Both the position numbers and the translations under genes were made by a program. The notes under the pieces are model-generated. The model was not told the DNA's origin, searched no databases, and saw only the letters and a list, made by a program, of their open reading frames with translations. Positions 34,104 through 43,693 of a stretch of DNA of 64,000 nt are shown one piece after another (the stretch's first letter is position 1; every line of letters starts with the position of its first letter). Location of the stretch: positions 744,001-808,000 of the forward strand of contig CAVVGZ010000007.1 in the NCBI GenBank assembly GCA_963747965.1, read 5' to 3'. This DNA is from CAVVGZ01 sp963747965 (GTDB taxonomy: Bacteria > Chloroflexota > Anaerolineae > Anaerolineales > Anaerolineaceae).

Positions 34104-36466
34104 TCAGGAACAAGGCAATATGGCTTGAACCACAGGTTTTAAATATTCCGGCCGAAATTCTCCAATATTCAGGTGGGAATAAATTCCTCGCTGGAGAATT
34201 AATTCTGCGGGGCATTCAATCAGCAGCCGATGCCAGTCGCTTCCTGGAACCGGCGAATTATACGCCGTCATCGCCTTATGATCTTGCGGATATGGAAATT
34301 GCTGTGGAAATCCTATTGAGGGCAATTCGCCGTGGAGATGTGATTGGTGTGTGGGGAGACTTTGATGTTGACGGCCAGACCAGCACATCCGTACTCGTGG
34401 ATGGGCTTTGCAAATTGGGGGCAAGGGTAATCCATCACATACCGGTTCGGGGTTTAGAGTCCCATGGTATGAATATAAAAATCCTTGAACATTTTCTCGG
34501 AAATAAAGTTGATCTTTTACTTTCCTGCGATACAGGCATAACCTCCCACCAGGCTGTAGACTATGCGAAATCCCGCGGAGTAAAGGTGATCATTACTGAC
34601 CATCATTCCCTTCCCGATGTTTTACCCCGATCCGATGCCAATATAAATCCTCGCCGTCTACCAGAAACCCACCCCCTCGCTGGTTTATGCGGGGTTGGTA
34701 CTGCTTATAAGTTGATTGAAGCATTGTTCCAATCAACAAACCGGGAATCTGAACTCAATACGTTCCTGGACCTGGTAGCTCTTGGAACTATTGCCGACCT
34801 GGCAGATTTACGGGGTGATAACAGGTACCTTGTTCAAAAGGGATTAAACGAACTGCGATCGTCAAAACGTCCGGCATTAAAAGCGATGATGGAAGCTGCT
34901 AACATCATGATGGATTCCATTTCGGAGGAACATGTCAGCTTTGCCCTTGCGCCCAGGTTGAATTCCATTGGTAGGCTGGGAGATGCCAATCCCATTGTGA
35001 ATTTTTTCAGTTCTAATGATCTCCAGGAAATACGTGTGATGGCATCGCACCTTGAGGGTTTGAATATTCACCGCCGGTTGATCGTAGACCAGGTTATCCT
35101 TGCTGCACTCGATCAGATTGAAAATCACCCCGAACTGATTAAGGGTCCTTTTCTGATTTTAGAAAACCGGAAATGGCCAGGCGGAATCATCGGAATTGCT
35201 GCCAGCCGCCTGGTGGAGTTGTACCATCTACCAACCATTCTACTGACCATAGATGATGAGGGTTTGGCTAGGGGATCTGCACGGTCTATTGAAGGAATAA
35301 ATATTACCCAGGCAATTGGTGAACAGGCTGCCATTCTGGAGTCGTATGGCGGGCACCCGATGGCAGCTGGACTGTCGCTAAAAGCGGAAAATATACCGGA
35401 TTTTCGCAGGGGTCTTGGGGCAAGCATTGTTAAGATGACCACCGGAATGGATCTCACACCACAGCTTCAAATTCACTCCTATCTCGAACTCTCTGAAATA
35501 TCTTCAACAGTAATAGATGCACTCGAACTACTGGCTCCTTACGGCCCGGGAAATCCGCTCCCGGTGCTGGTGAGCAAGGATTTGTTCATTAAGAGCAGTA
35601 TGGCAATTGGAAAATCTGAAGATCATACACAACTAATCCTGGAAGACAATATGGGTGGGCATCATAAGGTGATCTGGTGGCAAAGCTCGGCTCTTCCTAT
35701 TCCAGAGGGACGTTTTGACCTGGCTTACTCGATGCGCAAATCAAATTACCGCGGAAAGGAAGAAATTCAAATTCAATGGGTGGATTTTCGCCAGATTGAA
35801 CCTGCCAGTTTGACACCAACAACCAGCAGACCAGAGGTACAGATAATTGATTTGCGCAGCAGCAGTTCCCAGGAAGAAATTATCCAATCTTTGGTTAAGG
35901 ATTTTGATCCTTTAATATGGGCTGAAGGGATTACCCAATTTCAATTCCCTTGTGTAAACCGGCTTTATCTAAAACCCACAAACAACCTGGTGATTGCATC
36001 CATCCCACCTTCCTTCCAGGTATTAAAAGAGATACTGACAATTACAAGACCAAGGAACATTTATTTGTTAAAATTCGATTCTGAAAATGATCAAATACAA
36101 ATTTTTCTGCAGCAGCTTTCCGGGTTGGTCCTATACACTATCAATCATCGTGGCGGCTGGTTATTATATAAGGAACTTGCCGCAAAATTATGCCATACCG
36201 AGAAGTCAGTACAGACAGGGATCCAATGGCTCATTGCCAATGGCACTATTCAGGCAAAAGACTACATGGGAGAGACAGTCTGTATAGATCGGGATGGGAC
36301 CAAGGACAAAATTCTACTCCCGCACATCACAAAGAAATTGAATGACCTTCTGAATGAGACCAGGGCGTATCGCAGGTATACCCTGACTGCAAACCAGAAC
36401 CTCTGGTTGGGTACTATGGATAACCAGGAAACCGGTATAAAAACAGGAAATCAATTGGGTACTTAA
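34100..36466 (+). CDS. recJ: Single-stranded-DNA-specific exonuclease RecJ
   Basis: A 5'-3' ssDNA exonuclease of the DHH family, 788 residues. The DHH core shows VWGDFDVDGQTSTSVL, CDTGITSHQAVDYAKSRG, ITDHHSLP and ALGTIADLADL; the DHHA1 part has WPGGIIGIAASRLVE and SYGGHPMAAGLSL; an OB-fold follows with GPGNPLPVL. About 200 further residues at the C-terminus extend beyond the typical RecJ and include a winged-helix-like stretch. The start is a TTG at 34100 that overlaps the nuclease gene's TGA, tightly coupled. It ends the proposed end-resection operon. Confidence 0.94.
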   Translation: MIRNKAIWLEPQVLNIPAEILQYSGGNKFLAGELILRGIQSAADASRFLEPANYTPSSPYDLADMEIAVEILLRAIRRGDVIGVWGDFDVDGQTSTSVLVDGLCKLGARVIHHIPVRGLESHGMNIKILEHFLGNKVDLLLSCDTGITSHQAVDYAKSRGVKVIITDHHSLPDVLPRSDANINPRRLPETHPLAGLCGVGTAYKLIEALFQSTNRESELNTFLDLVALGTIADLADLRGDNRYLVQKGLNELRSSKRPALKAMMEAANIMMDSISEEHVSFALAPRLNSIGRLGDANPIVNFFSSNDLQEIRVMASHLEGLNIHRRLIVDQVILAALDQIENHPELIKGPFLILENRKWPGGIIGIAASRLVELYHLPTILLTIDDEGLARGSARSIEGINITQAIGEQAAILESYGGHPMAAGLSLKAENIPDFRRGLGASIVKMTTGMDLTPQLQIHSYLELSEISSTVIDALELLAPYGPGNPLPVLVSKDLFIKSSMAIGKSEDHTQLILEDNMGGHHKVIWWQSSALPIPEGRFDLAYSMRKSNYRGKEEIQIQWVDFRQIEPASLTPTTSRPEVQIIDLRSSSSQEEIIQSLVKDFDPLIWAEGITQFQFPCVNRLYLKPTNNLVIASIPPSFQVLKEILTITRPRNIYLLKFDSENDQIQIFLQQLSGLVLYTINHRGGWLLYKELAAKLCHTEKSVQTGIQWLIANGTIQAKDYMGETVCIDRDGTKDKILLPHITKKLNDLLNETRAYRRYTLTANQNLWLGTMDNQETGIKTGNQLGT

Positions 36467-36496
36467 TCCATTTCAAACCGAACTGGTCAATAGAAC

Positions 36497-36541
36497 GGTT
36501 CACAATATAACGGTTCACAATATGGTTCACACTGGTTCACA
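36497..36541 (+). repeat. Four direct copies of GGTTCACA upstream of rpsF
   Basis: GGTTCACA occurs at 36497-36504, 36512-36519, 36524-36531 and 36534-36541 (start-to-start spacing 15, 12 and 10), with a weaker GGTCAA at 36485. They lie just upstream of the putative rpsF promoter and could be operator half-sites. Confidence 0.7.
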
Positions 36542-36548
36542 TTCGCCC

Positions 36549-36576
36549 TTGTAATATTCAATAATTGTGTTAAACT
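36549..36576 (+). promoter_or_regulatory. Putative promoter of rpsF-ssb-rpsR
   Basis: TTGTAA at 36549-36554 and TAAACT at 36571-36576, 16-base spacer. The match is moderate but the position fits the leader structure that follows. Confidence 0.45.
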
Positions 36577-36579
36577 TAC

Positions 36580-36638
36580 CACCGTTAAAGCAACATCCTA
36601 ATAGTTGTTGCCTTTCCGTTCCCGCATCACCAACGGTG
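36580..36638 (+). promoter_or_regulatory. Structured 5' leader of rpsF, candidate S6:S18 autoregulatory motif
   Basis: An outer stem CACCGTT / AACGGTG (36580-36586 with 36632-36638) encloses an inner stem GCAACA / TGTTGC (36590-36595 with 36606-36611). CCG triplets lie at 36582-36584 and 36616-36618. The known S6:S18 leader hairpin in other bacteria also shows CCG near a stem, and here the mRNA encodes both S6 and S18. The match is by eye only. Confidence 0.5.
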
Positions 36639-36676
36639 AAGGGCGCGAGCAAACCCATGGAAAGGAGGAATCCAAA

Positions 36677-36961
36677 ATGAATCAGTATGAGGTTACTTTT
36701 ATCGTCCAGCCAGACCTGGAAGAGAATGGTTTGGAAGAACTATTGGACAAAGTCCAGGGCTGGATAACCAATTCTGGCGGAATAATTGAAAAAGTTGAAC
36801 GCTGGGGAAAACGAAAACTGGCCTATTCAATTCGAAAGCACAAAGAAGGGACTTATTTCTTGCTTCACGCCGAAATGGACCCATCATTTTGCCATGAATT
36901 GGAAAGAAACATGCAAATACTCGAACCAATTATTCGTTACATGGTAATTAAGAAGGATTAG
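36677..36961 (+). CDS. rpsF: 30S ribosomal protein S6
   Basis: Protein bS6, which binds S18 on the 30S platform. The 94 residues start MNQYEVTFIVQPDLEE and contain GGIIEKVERWGKRKLAYSI and EGTYFLLHAEMD, the normal core. The frame runs 72 bases further up, but ATG 36677 has AAAGGAGG just before it. It is first in rpsF-ssb-rpsR; rplI, often the fourth gene, is absent. Confidence 0.96.
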   Translation: MNQYEVTFIVQPDLEENGLEELLDKVQGWITNSGGIIEKVERWGKRKLAYSIRKHKEGTYFLLHAEMDPSFCHELERNMQILEPIIRYMVIKKD

Positions 36962-36990
36962 AACCTGATCAAAAGTATCAGGAGGATCAA

Positions 36991-37404
36991 ATGACTAGGG
37001 GATTAAATAAAGTAATGATAATCGGCCATCTGGCTCGCGATCCGGAAATGAGGCATACACCCTCCGGAAAATCAGTTACCACTTTTTCTGTGGGAACTGT
37101 GCGGACCTGGAACACATCAGATGGAGAAAAACACACCGAAACAGAGTGGTTCAACATCGTTACTTGGGGCAATTTAGCCGAGATTTGTAGCCAACATTTA
37201 TCCAAAGGTCAGCAGGTCTATATTGAAGGACGATTACAAACCCGAAAATGGGAAGATACAGAAGGGACAAAACATACGACCATCGAAATTGTCGCATATG
37301 AAATGATGATGCTTGGTAACCGGCGTGAAAATAATATCCAGAATACGGATGAAGGGATTTCTTCTGGTACCAATGATTTCGAGATGGATGATTCTGTCCT
37401 ATAA
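36991..37404 (+). CDS. ssb: Single-stranded DNA-binding protein
   Basis: SSB coats ssDNA in replication and repair. The 137 residues have the OB-fold core (LNKVMIIGHLARDPEMR, TEWFNIVTWGNLAEIC, LSKGQQVYIEGRLQTRKW). The tail is short and acidic but ends EMDDSVL rather than the DDDIPF tip that recruits partner proteins in most bacteria. ATG at 36991 follows AGGAGG. It sits between rpsF and rpsR, the classic order. A second SSB with a canonical tail may exist elsewhere. Confidence 0.94.
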   Translation: MTRGLNKVMIIGHLARDPEMRHTPSGKSVTTFSVGTVRTWNTSDGEKHTETEWFNIVTWGNLAEICSQHLSKGQQVYIEGRLQTRKWEDTEGTKHTTIEIVAYEMMMLGNRRENNIQNTDEGISSGTNDFEMDDSVL

Positions 37405-37415
37405 GGAGTTATAAA

Positions 37416-37694
37416 ATGAGTGATCAAAATGATTCAAGAACACCCGGATATGATCGGAGGCGATTTTTCAACCGCCCAAAAGTATGCCTTTTCTGTTCAG
37501 ACAAATCTGTTCAAATTGATTATAAAAATGTCGATTTATTGCGCCGTTTCCTAACAGAGGACGGGAAAATCAGACCAAGGCGGCAAACTGGAACCTGTGC
37601 CAGGCATCAAAGAGGGCTTGCCGAGGCTGTAAAAAGAGCCCGCCAAATTGCCCTTGTTCCATTTGTTGCTCCTCCAATGGAGGAATCCATTTAA
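37416..37694 (+). CDS. rpsR: 30S ribosomal protein S18
   Basis: Protein bS18, partner of S6. The 92 residues contain CLFCSDKSVQIDYKNVDLL, then GKIRPRRQTGTCARHQR and AVKRARQIALVPF. CxxC plus CxxH suggest a zinc-binding (C+) form. ATG follows AAGGAG 11 bases after ssb. The tail (PPMEESI) is a little longer than usual. Confidence 0.95.
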   Translation: MSDQNDSRTPGYDRRRFFNRPKVCLFCSDKSVQIDYKNVDLLRRFLTEDGKIRPRRQTGTCARHQRGLAEAVKRARQIALVPFVAPPMEESI

Positions 37695-37749
37695 GCAGGT
37701 TGAATTCAAGGCTTGGGTATTTCAGCCCATCTAACACAAAAGGAAGACA

Positions 37750-39093
37750 ATGCCAAACGAACCAGGAGCAAAATCACTCACCAGGAAACACCAGGCTAGA
37801 GCCAGAAATGAAAGAACCCTGAGGAAATTTATCCTTTGGGGTGCGGCTGCAGTCTTTATACTGGTTGTTCTCACGATTGGCTACGGACTCTTAAATGAAT
37901 ATGTATTAAAAGAACAAAAACCCGTCGCAACCGTTAATGGTGAGAAAATTTCTGTAAAGGATTTTCAGAACCGCGTGAGATATACCCGCTGGCAACTTGT
38001 TCAGCAGTACATCAGCAACTTTGAAATCTATCAAATGCTGGAAAGCAGCAGCCCAGGGGTAGGGACATCCTTTGCCAGCAATCTCCAACAGATCCTGCAG
38101 CAGCTCAGCGCAACGAATACTACCGTTCTGGGTGAATCTGTATTAGACCAGATGATAGAAACCAAACTCATATCCCAGAAAGCAAGGGACCTGGGGATCA
38201 CTGTCAGTGATGAGGAGGTTGATTCTGCATTAAAGGAAGCCTTCGGCTATTTTCCTGATGGAACCCCAACCCCTGAACCAATGCCAACCCAACAAATTAT
38301 TAGCACATCCACATTATCGCCGGAACAATTGGCTTTAATTAAATTCACTGCAACTCCAACAGCTGGTCCAACCGCCGCCGCTATTCCCTCCACTACACCA
38401 ACCGAATCCATAATCGAAGCATCACCAACCATTGTCCCAACAAACCGTATACAGACATCCACCCCCATTCCTTCAGCCACTCCATATACACTGGAAGGCT
38501 ATCAGATTGCATTAAAGGACTATCTTTCAACCCTGAAAAACGAGATAAATTTCTCGGAGGATGAGCTAAGAAGCATTGTAGTTAATTCTTTGTTAGCACA
38601 AAAGGTAATGGATACGGTTACAGCTGACCTTCAACCTGTTGAGGAACAGGTTTGGGCGCGGCATATCCTGTTGGAAGATGAAATTGTGGCAAAAGTTATG
38701 GTCGAACAGTTGAAAAACGGTGAGGATTGGTACAAACTCGCTGCAGAAAGTTCTTTAGATACAAGCAACAAGGATGTTGGTGGAGATCTTGGATGGTTTG
38801 GAAAAGGCAGCATGGTCGCCCCGTTTGAGGATGCTGCTTTCGCCTTAGAAATCGGCGAGATAAGCGAACCAATTAAAACAGATTTTGGATGGCATATCAT
38901 CCAGCTGCTTGGAAAAGAAGAAAGGCCGATTACCCAAACACAATTGGATAATTTGAAAAATACCAAATTTACTGAATGGCTTCAGGATCAAAAAGATCAA
39001 AGCACTATCGATAAAAATGACATCTGGTTAAGCAACATTCCTGGTGAACCAAATATTCCCCCGGAATTAATTGTTTCCATCCCAACCGAGTAA
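37750..39093 (+). CDS. Membrane-anchored PpiC-type peptidylprolyl isomerase (PrsA/SurA-like)
   Basis: A 447-residue extracytoplasmic foldase. A basic N-terminus and one TM helix (about 28-50) anchor it. A SurA_N-like helical chaperone part follows (about 55-160: KPVATVNGEKISVKDF, VLDQMIETKLISQKARDLGI). A Thr/Pro-rich insertion lies at about 175-245. After more helix, the parvulin domain covers about 295-400: VWARHILLED, WYKLAAESSLDTSN, GGDLGWFGKGSMVAPFEDAAF and TDFGWHIIQLL. There is no lipobox, unlike PrsA. It is downstream of rpsR by 55 bases and ends at a strong terminator. Confidence 0.9.
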   Translation: MPNEPGAKSLTRKHQARARNERTLRKFILWGAAAVFILVVLTIGYGLLNEYVLKEQKPVATVNGEKISVKDFQNRVRYTRWQLVQQYISNFEIYQMLESSSPGVGTSFASNLQQILQQLSATNTTVLGESVLDQMIETKLISQKARDLGITVSDEEVDSALKEAFGYFPDGTPTPEPMPTQQIISTSTLSPEQLALIKFTATPTAGPTAAAIPSTTPTESIIEASPTIVPTNRIQTSTPIPSATPYTLEGYQIALKDYLSTLKNEINFSEDELRSIVVNSLLAQKVMDTVTADLQPVEEQVWARHILLEDEIVAKVMVEQLKNGEDWYKLAAESSLDTSNKDVGGDLGWFGKGSMVAPFEDAAFALEIGEISEPIKTDFGWHIIQLLGKEERPITQTQLDNLKNTKFTEWLQDQKDQSTIDKNDIWLSNIPGEPNIPPELIVSIPTE

Positions 39094-39111
39094 GTAACAA
39101 CGGATTTAACC

Positions 39112-39150
39112 AAAAAGCGTGGCTTCAATCGTCTCTAGCCACGCTTTTTT
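39112..39150. terminator. Bidirectional terminator between the foldase gene and smc
   Basis: A 13-base stem (AAAAAGCGTGGCT / AGCCACGCTTTTT) with a 12-base loop and T-tract on both strands; it serves both convergent genes. Confidence 0.92.
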
Positions 39151-42100
39151 ATTTTTCAATTACTGCATCGACATCTTCTAATTTCAGGCTGATGACCTGG
39201 CTGGCAGAATCACGTCCCATTGTTACTCCATAAATAATATCCGCATTCTGCACCGTATTCCGGTTGTGGGTAATCACAACAAATTGGGTCTTTTGGCTCA
39301 GTTCAACCAATAATTCACAAAATCGGCCGACATTTGCTTCATCGAGCATAGCGTCTACTTCATCCAGAACACAGAAAGGAGTAGGAGATACCCGCAAGAG
39401 GGCAAAAATGAGTGCAACAGCGGTAAGACTCCGCTCCCCCCCGGAAAGCAGTGATAACCCTTGTTCCCTTCTTCCTGGAAGCCTGGCAATGATTTCGATC
39501 CCGGTTTCCGCCAGATTTTCCTCGTCAACCAGTACCAAGGAAGCACTGCCGCCACCAAACAAACGGGTGAACATGTCTTTAAATTCTTCAGCAACTGAGG
39601 TAAATGTTTGCTGAAATTTATTCCTCATCAGCTCATCCAGCTCGGAAATTACAGTTTGCAAATTGGTGTCTGCTTCCCTTAGGTCGTTTACCTGGCTATT
39701 TAGAAAACTGAATCGCTCATTTACTTCTTCGAATTCTTTTTGTGCCTCTGGATTAATCGATCCTAACCGCCTGAGTTGGACCCGCTGGAAATTAATACTG
39801 TCTTCAATACCCTCCTGAATTTTTGGAACCATGGGCAGTTGTGAAACAAGGTCTTTGTAGGGCAGCGGTTTTGGACCATCCATGGTGCCTGCATATTCGA
39901 ACTCTACCAGGCCAAAATCCTCCTCTATTTTCTTTCTTAATGCCTCTATTTTGTCTTTTTTTCGGCCCATATCCATCTGAGCCTGAATAACATGGCGTTC
40001 AGCAAGGGATAGAGGTTTGCAAGGTAAGGTTATATTGGTTTTGGAGTTTTTGATCCGTTTTTTGATAATTTTCTAGGTCCAATTCTTCTGGTTCAATTTT
40101 CATATGCAGGTTTTCGATTGCATTGCCATTTTCTATAAGGTCATTTTCTAACTTTTGCTTCTGCTCTGCAAGCGATCGTATTGAATTTTGTGTTTGCACC
40201 AGAAGTATTTCGAATTGTTGTTTTTGAGACCTGTTTAGATTATCATCCTTAGTTAAATCTGCTTTGCGAAGATCAAGATCCATTAATGCACGGTTGAGCA
40301 CAGCGATATTTGTTTCCCAGTGTACCATTTCAGATTGGAGATCATCTAATGGCAGTTCGGATAATTCGCACTCCAGTACCGCTAATTCCTTACCTGCCGT
40401 TTCAATCCGTTTTTCAATATCAAGTTGTTTATTAAGCAGTTCATTTTTTGTTTCACCGGATGTTCTTAAAGACAATTCCCGGTCCTGAAGCTGCTGCATA
40501 TAAAAATCACAGCTTTTTGAAAGCATATCTACATTCAGCAGAATGTCTTGATATTTCTTTCGGAATAGATCGAGATCTATTTGGGATTTTCGATTATCCT
40601 TCTCAGTAAGAACTTTTTGGCTGCGTTTTATTTCAATTTGGTTCTGAATATCAGCAACTTGGCCATTTAATCCCATAATTTCTGCTTCAAATGTGACCAT
40701 TTTTTCAAATAATTCGCGTTTTTCCCGTGGTCTGGCGATTAAGGTTTCCCGGCCTGTATGAGCAGAAAGGATAATTCCATTTGAAAAGAAAACTTCGCCT
40801 GTTAATGTCACAAACCGGGCATTCTCTTTGAGAAAACCGGCTGCTTGCCTGGCACTTTGTCTGTCTCTAACAATAAATGAATGGCCAATCAAGCTGAGGA
40901 TTGCATTATTAAACTCTGGATCAATCTTAATAAAATCGGCTGCTCTTCCTAAAAGATGGGGATATTCAATTGCGGGTAGTCTGGATTCGGTAAAATCATT
41001 AGTTGTTGGGATTAAATAAGTCTGACTGCCCTCTTCCTTCTCCAGGACCATTAATACCTGATCCGGATCAGTCTGCCCTTTCAAGAAAATTGCGTCAAAA
41101 TAATCACCAAGCAGTGCACTGATCGCCTTTTCATAATTTGAATCGACTTCTATTAAATCACCCAGGACAGCAAATTCTCCCTTGAGTTTTCCTTCTCGTT
41201 TCAAATTCATGATAGTTCGGGTTCCTTTATTGAAACCCGTAAATTTCTTCTCTGCCTGTTCAATGACATCGATTTGAGCTTTTAGTTTTGTGTGTCCCCT
41301 CTCGAGTGAAGAAAGTTTGTCATGGAGTGAAGATAGATCCTTTTGGAGATCTATGAGCGTGTCTTCCTGACGGTGAATTTCTTCACGATTGAATTGAATT
41401 AATGCTTCCAATTGGGTAAGAATACTGGCAAGATCATTGAGCTCCATCTGGCGTTTGTCGCGAAGGGTCTTCTCATTAATTACTTTTTCATTTATCGTAT
41501 CTATAGATCTGGCATTTCTGGTAATCTGGTTCTCAAGCTCCTGCAAGCGTAATCCTGTTCGTATTCTATCTGTCTCAGCCGTGATAACTTCATTCTTTTT
41601 TTCATTGAGTTGGTTTTCGAAATCCCGCCTGGCAATTTGGCGGGCAGAAAACAATTTTCTGGCTTCGAGAAACTTCGCTTCCGCTTCCTTTTTTTCAGAG
41701 GTAAATCTGTCTAAATCCTCCGCCAGGCTTGTAATTCGGCCGATAGTTGTTTCATTTTCTTCTTGATTGCGGACCAGGTCGTTTTCAATTCTCAATAATT
41801 GTTCATTGAGAGAACGACTCCGCTCTTCTAAAACGGCAAGGGAACGATTAATATTTTCCCTGTTTTGATAAAATTCCGTAAGCTTAACACGCATTTGGTT
41901 GAGAGTATTTCTTTTTTCTAATACAATGCTTTTTCCAGAATCCATATGTGAATTGATTTTGGAAAGTTCCTCCCTGGCAGTCTCAAGTTCCTTCTCTTGA
42001 TCTTTCAGGGCAGTATAGGAGAGAGCGAGTTCATTCTGGGACCTATGCCAGTGATATCCATACCATTCCCGTAGCAGAACTTTTAAATCGGCTTGTATGC

Positions 42101-42755
42101 GTTCAAATTCCTTTGCTTTCTGAGCCTGCTTTTCAAGGCTTTTTAATCTTGGCTCCAATTCCCCGAGAATATCGTGGACTCTTTCCAAATTCCTGCGGGT
42201 TTTTTCCAGCCTGGCAATAGATTCCTCCCGCCTGCTGTGATATAACCCGATCCCGGATGCTTCTTCAAAGAACTTCCTCCGTTCTTCAGGTCTTAACGAG
42301 AGTGCAGAGTCAACCAACCCCTGGCCAATAATCGTATAGGTTCTTTCGGCCAGACCGGCGTTTGCTAACAGCTCCGAAATCTCTTTCAACCGGACTCTCT
42401 GACCATTTAAAAGGTATTCGTTCTGACCGTCACGGTAAGCCCTGCGTGTTATGGCTACTTCCCCATAATCAATTGGGAGCCATCCGCTTGAATTATCAAA
42501 TGTCACCTTGCAAGCAGCCATACTGGAGCGGGATTTTTGCTCGGAACCTGCAAAAATCATGTCTACCGTTTTCTTTCCACGCAGTAGGGAATAGGTTTGC
42601 TCACCAAGTACCCAACGCAACGAATCAGCAATATTAGATTTCCCGGCACCATTGGGACCTACAATTGCTGTGATACGAACCGGAAATTCAAACAAGGTCT
42701 TGCTGGCAAAAGTTTTATACCCCTGTAGTTCAAGGGATTTGAGCTGAGGTATCAT
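39149..42755 (-). CDS. smc: Chromosome segregation protein SMC, frameshifted near the C-terminus
   Basis: The SMC ATPase that, with ScpA/ScpB, compacts chromosomes. The head starts LELQGYKTFASKT with Walker A GPNGAGKS at residues 33-40; coiled coil follows to about 510, a hinge at about 520-650 (GVLGDLIEVDSNYEKAISALLGDYF-like region), coiled coil back, and the C-terminal head with signature LSLLSGGERSLTAVAL and Walker B FCVLDEVDAMLDEANV. One extra base near 40010 breaks the frame at about residue 915; removing it joins LQTS to SLAERHVIQAQMDMG, 1201 residues in all, normal size. An unbroken smc would be expected in a living cell, so this is likely a sequence error. Upstream rnc is 32 bases away. 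Confidence 0.94.
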
Positions 42756-42787
42756 CTATGAATCATCCTGTGTGTAATTCCCGGGTA

Positions 42788-43516
42788 TTACGAAACAATT
42801 AATCCAAGGGTCTTCAAAGCCTGTTGAGCCGCGGATTTTGCAGCAATTTGTTTACTGTGGCCAATGCCCAAACCATAAGATATTCCGTTAATAATTACTT
42901 CCACATCAAATTCCTTTAAATGGTCTGGCCCGCGTTCATTGCGGGTTATATATTGTGGGGGAGGATAACCCTGTCCCTGGGCCCACTCCTGCAGCTGGCT
43001 TTTTGGATCATCTATTTTGCGGTTGGAGATTATATCTGTAGTTGCTTCTTCTAAAAATGGGAAAATGAATATTCTCACCTGTTCAATACCGCCATCCAGG
43101 TACAGCGCACCAACAAGCGCTTCGAAAGTATCACAAAGTAATGCTGGTCGGTCCTTTCCACCTGCGTACATTTCACCCTTCCCAAGGCGCATCGCTTGAG
43201 ATAAATGAATTTTCCTTCCAAAATTTGCCAATTGTTCAGTGTGAACAAGCGCTGAACGCATCCTGGTTAAGTCCCCTTCGGGCATCTCTGGAAATTTATG
43301 GTATAACCAGGCTGCCACCATAAAATCAAGGACGGCGTCTCCAAGGAATTCCAGTCGCTCGTTGTCTTCAATAGCATCTGGGTGTTCGTTGAAAAACGAT
43401 CGGTGGGTTAACGCCCGGGTTAGTAATAAATGATCCTTAAATTGGAGATTGAGTCTTTGTGCTAATTCTTTTGGCGATTCAATGTCTTGTATTATATATT
43501 CACTATCCAATATCAT
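42788..43516 (-). CDS. rnc: Ribonuclease III
   Basis: Cleaves double-stranded RNA in rRNA maturation and regulation. From 43516 it is 242 residues. The signature DNERLEFLGDAVLDF, HTEQLANFGRKIHL and DTFEALVGALYLDGG supply the catalytic acidic residues; a dsRNA-binding domain fills the last 75 residues (PKSQLQEWAQGQGYPPPQY, GIGHSKQIAAKSAAQQAL). Upstream sequence is GGAGG directly before ATGATATTG, so either ATG (43516, very close) or the TTG two codons on may be used. It precedes smc, an order often seen in bacteria. Confidence 0.94.
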   Translation of the reverse strand: MILDSEYIIQDIESPKELAQRLNLQFKDHLLLTRALTHRSFFNEHPDAIEDNERLEFLGDAVLDFMVAAWLYHKFPEMPEGDLTRMRSALVHTEQLANFGRKIHLSQAMRLGKGEMYAGGKDRPALLCDTFEALVGALYLDGGIEQVRIFIFPFLEEATTDIISNRKIDDPKSQLQEWAQGQGYPPPQYITRNERGPDHLKEFDVEVIINGISYGLGIGHSKQIAAKSAAQQALKTLGLIVS

Positions 43517-43693
43517 CCTCCAGGAAACGATGGAAGGCCAAACATCTCTACATCGTAAAGATGATTCGCTTTTCACCGTTTATCCTTCACTCATTCGTAT
43601 TTTAGTGCATTATCCATTAATAATAAAGAATTGTAACTTTGGTAACACCGCTGTGGGTATTGTTTCGCAGTATGATGTAAAAGGAGAAAGTGA

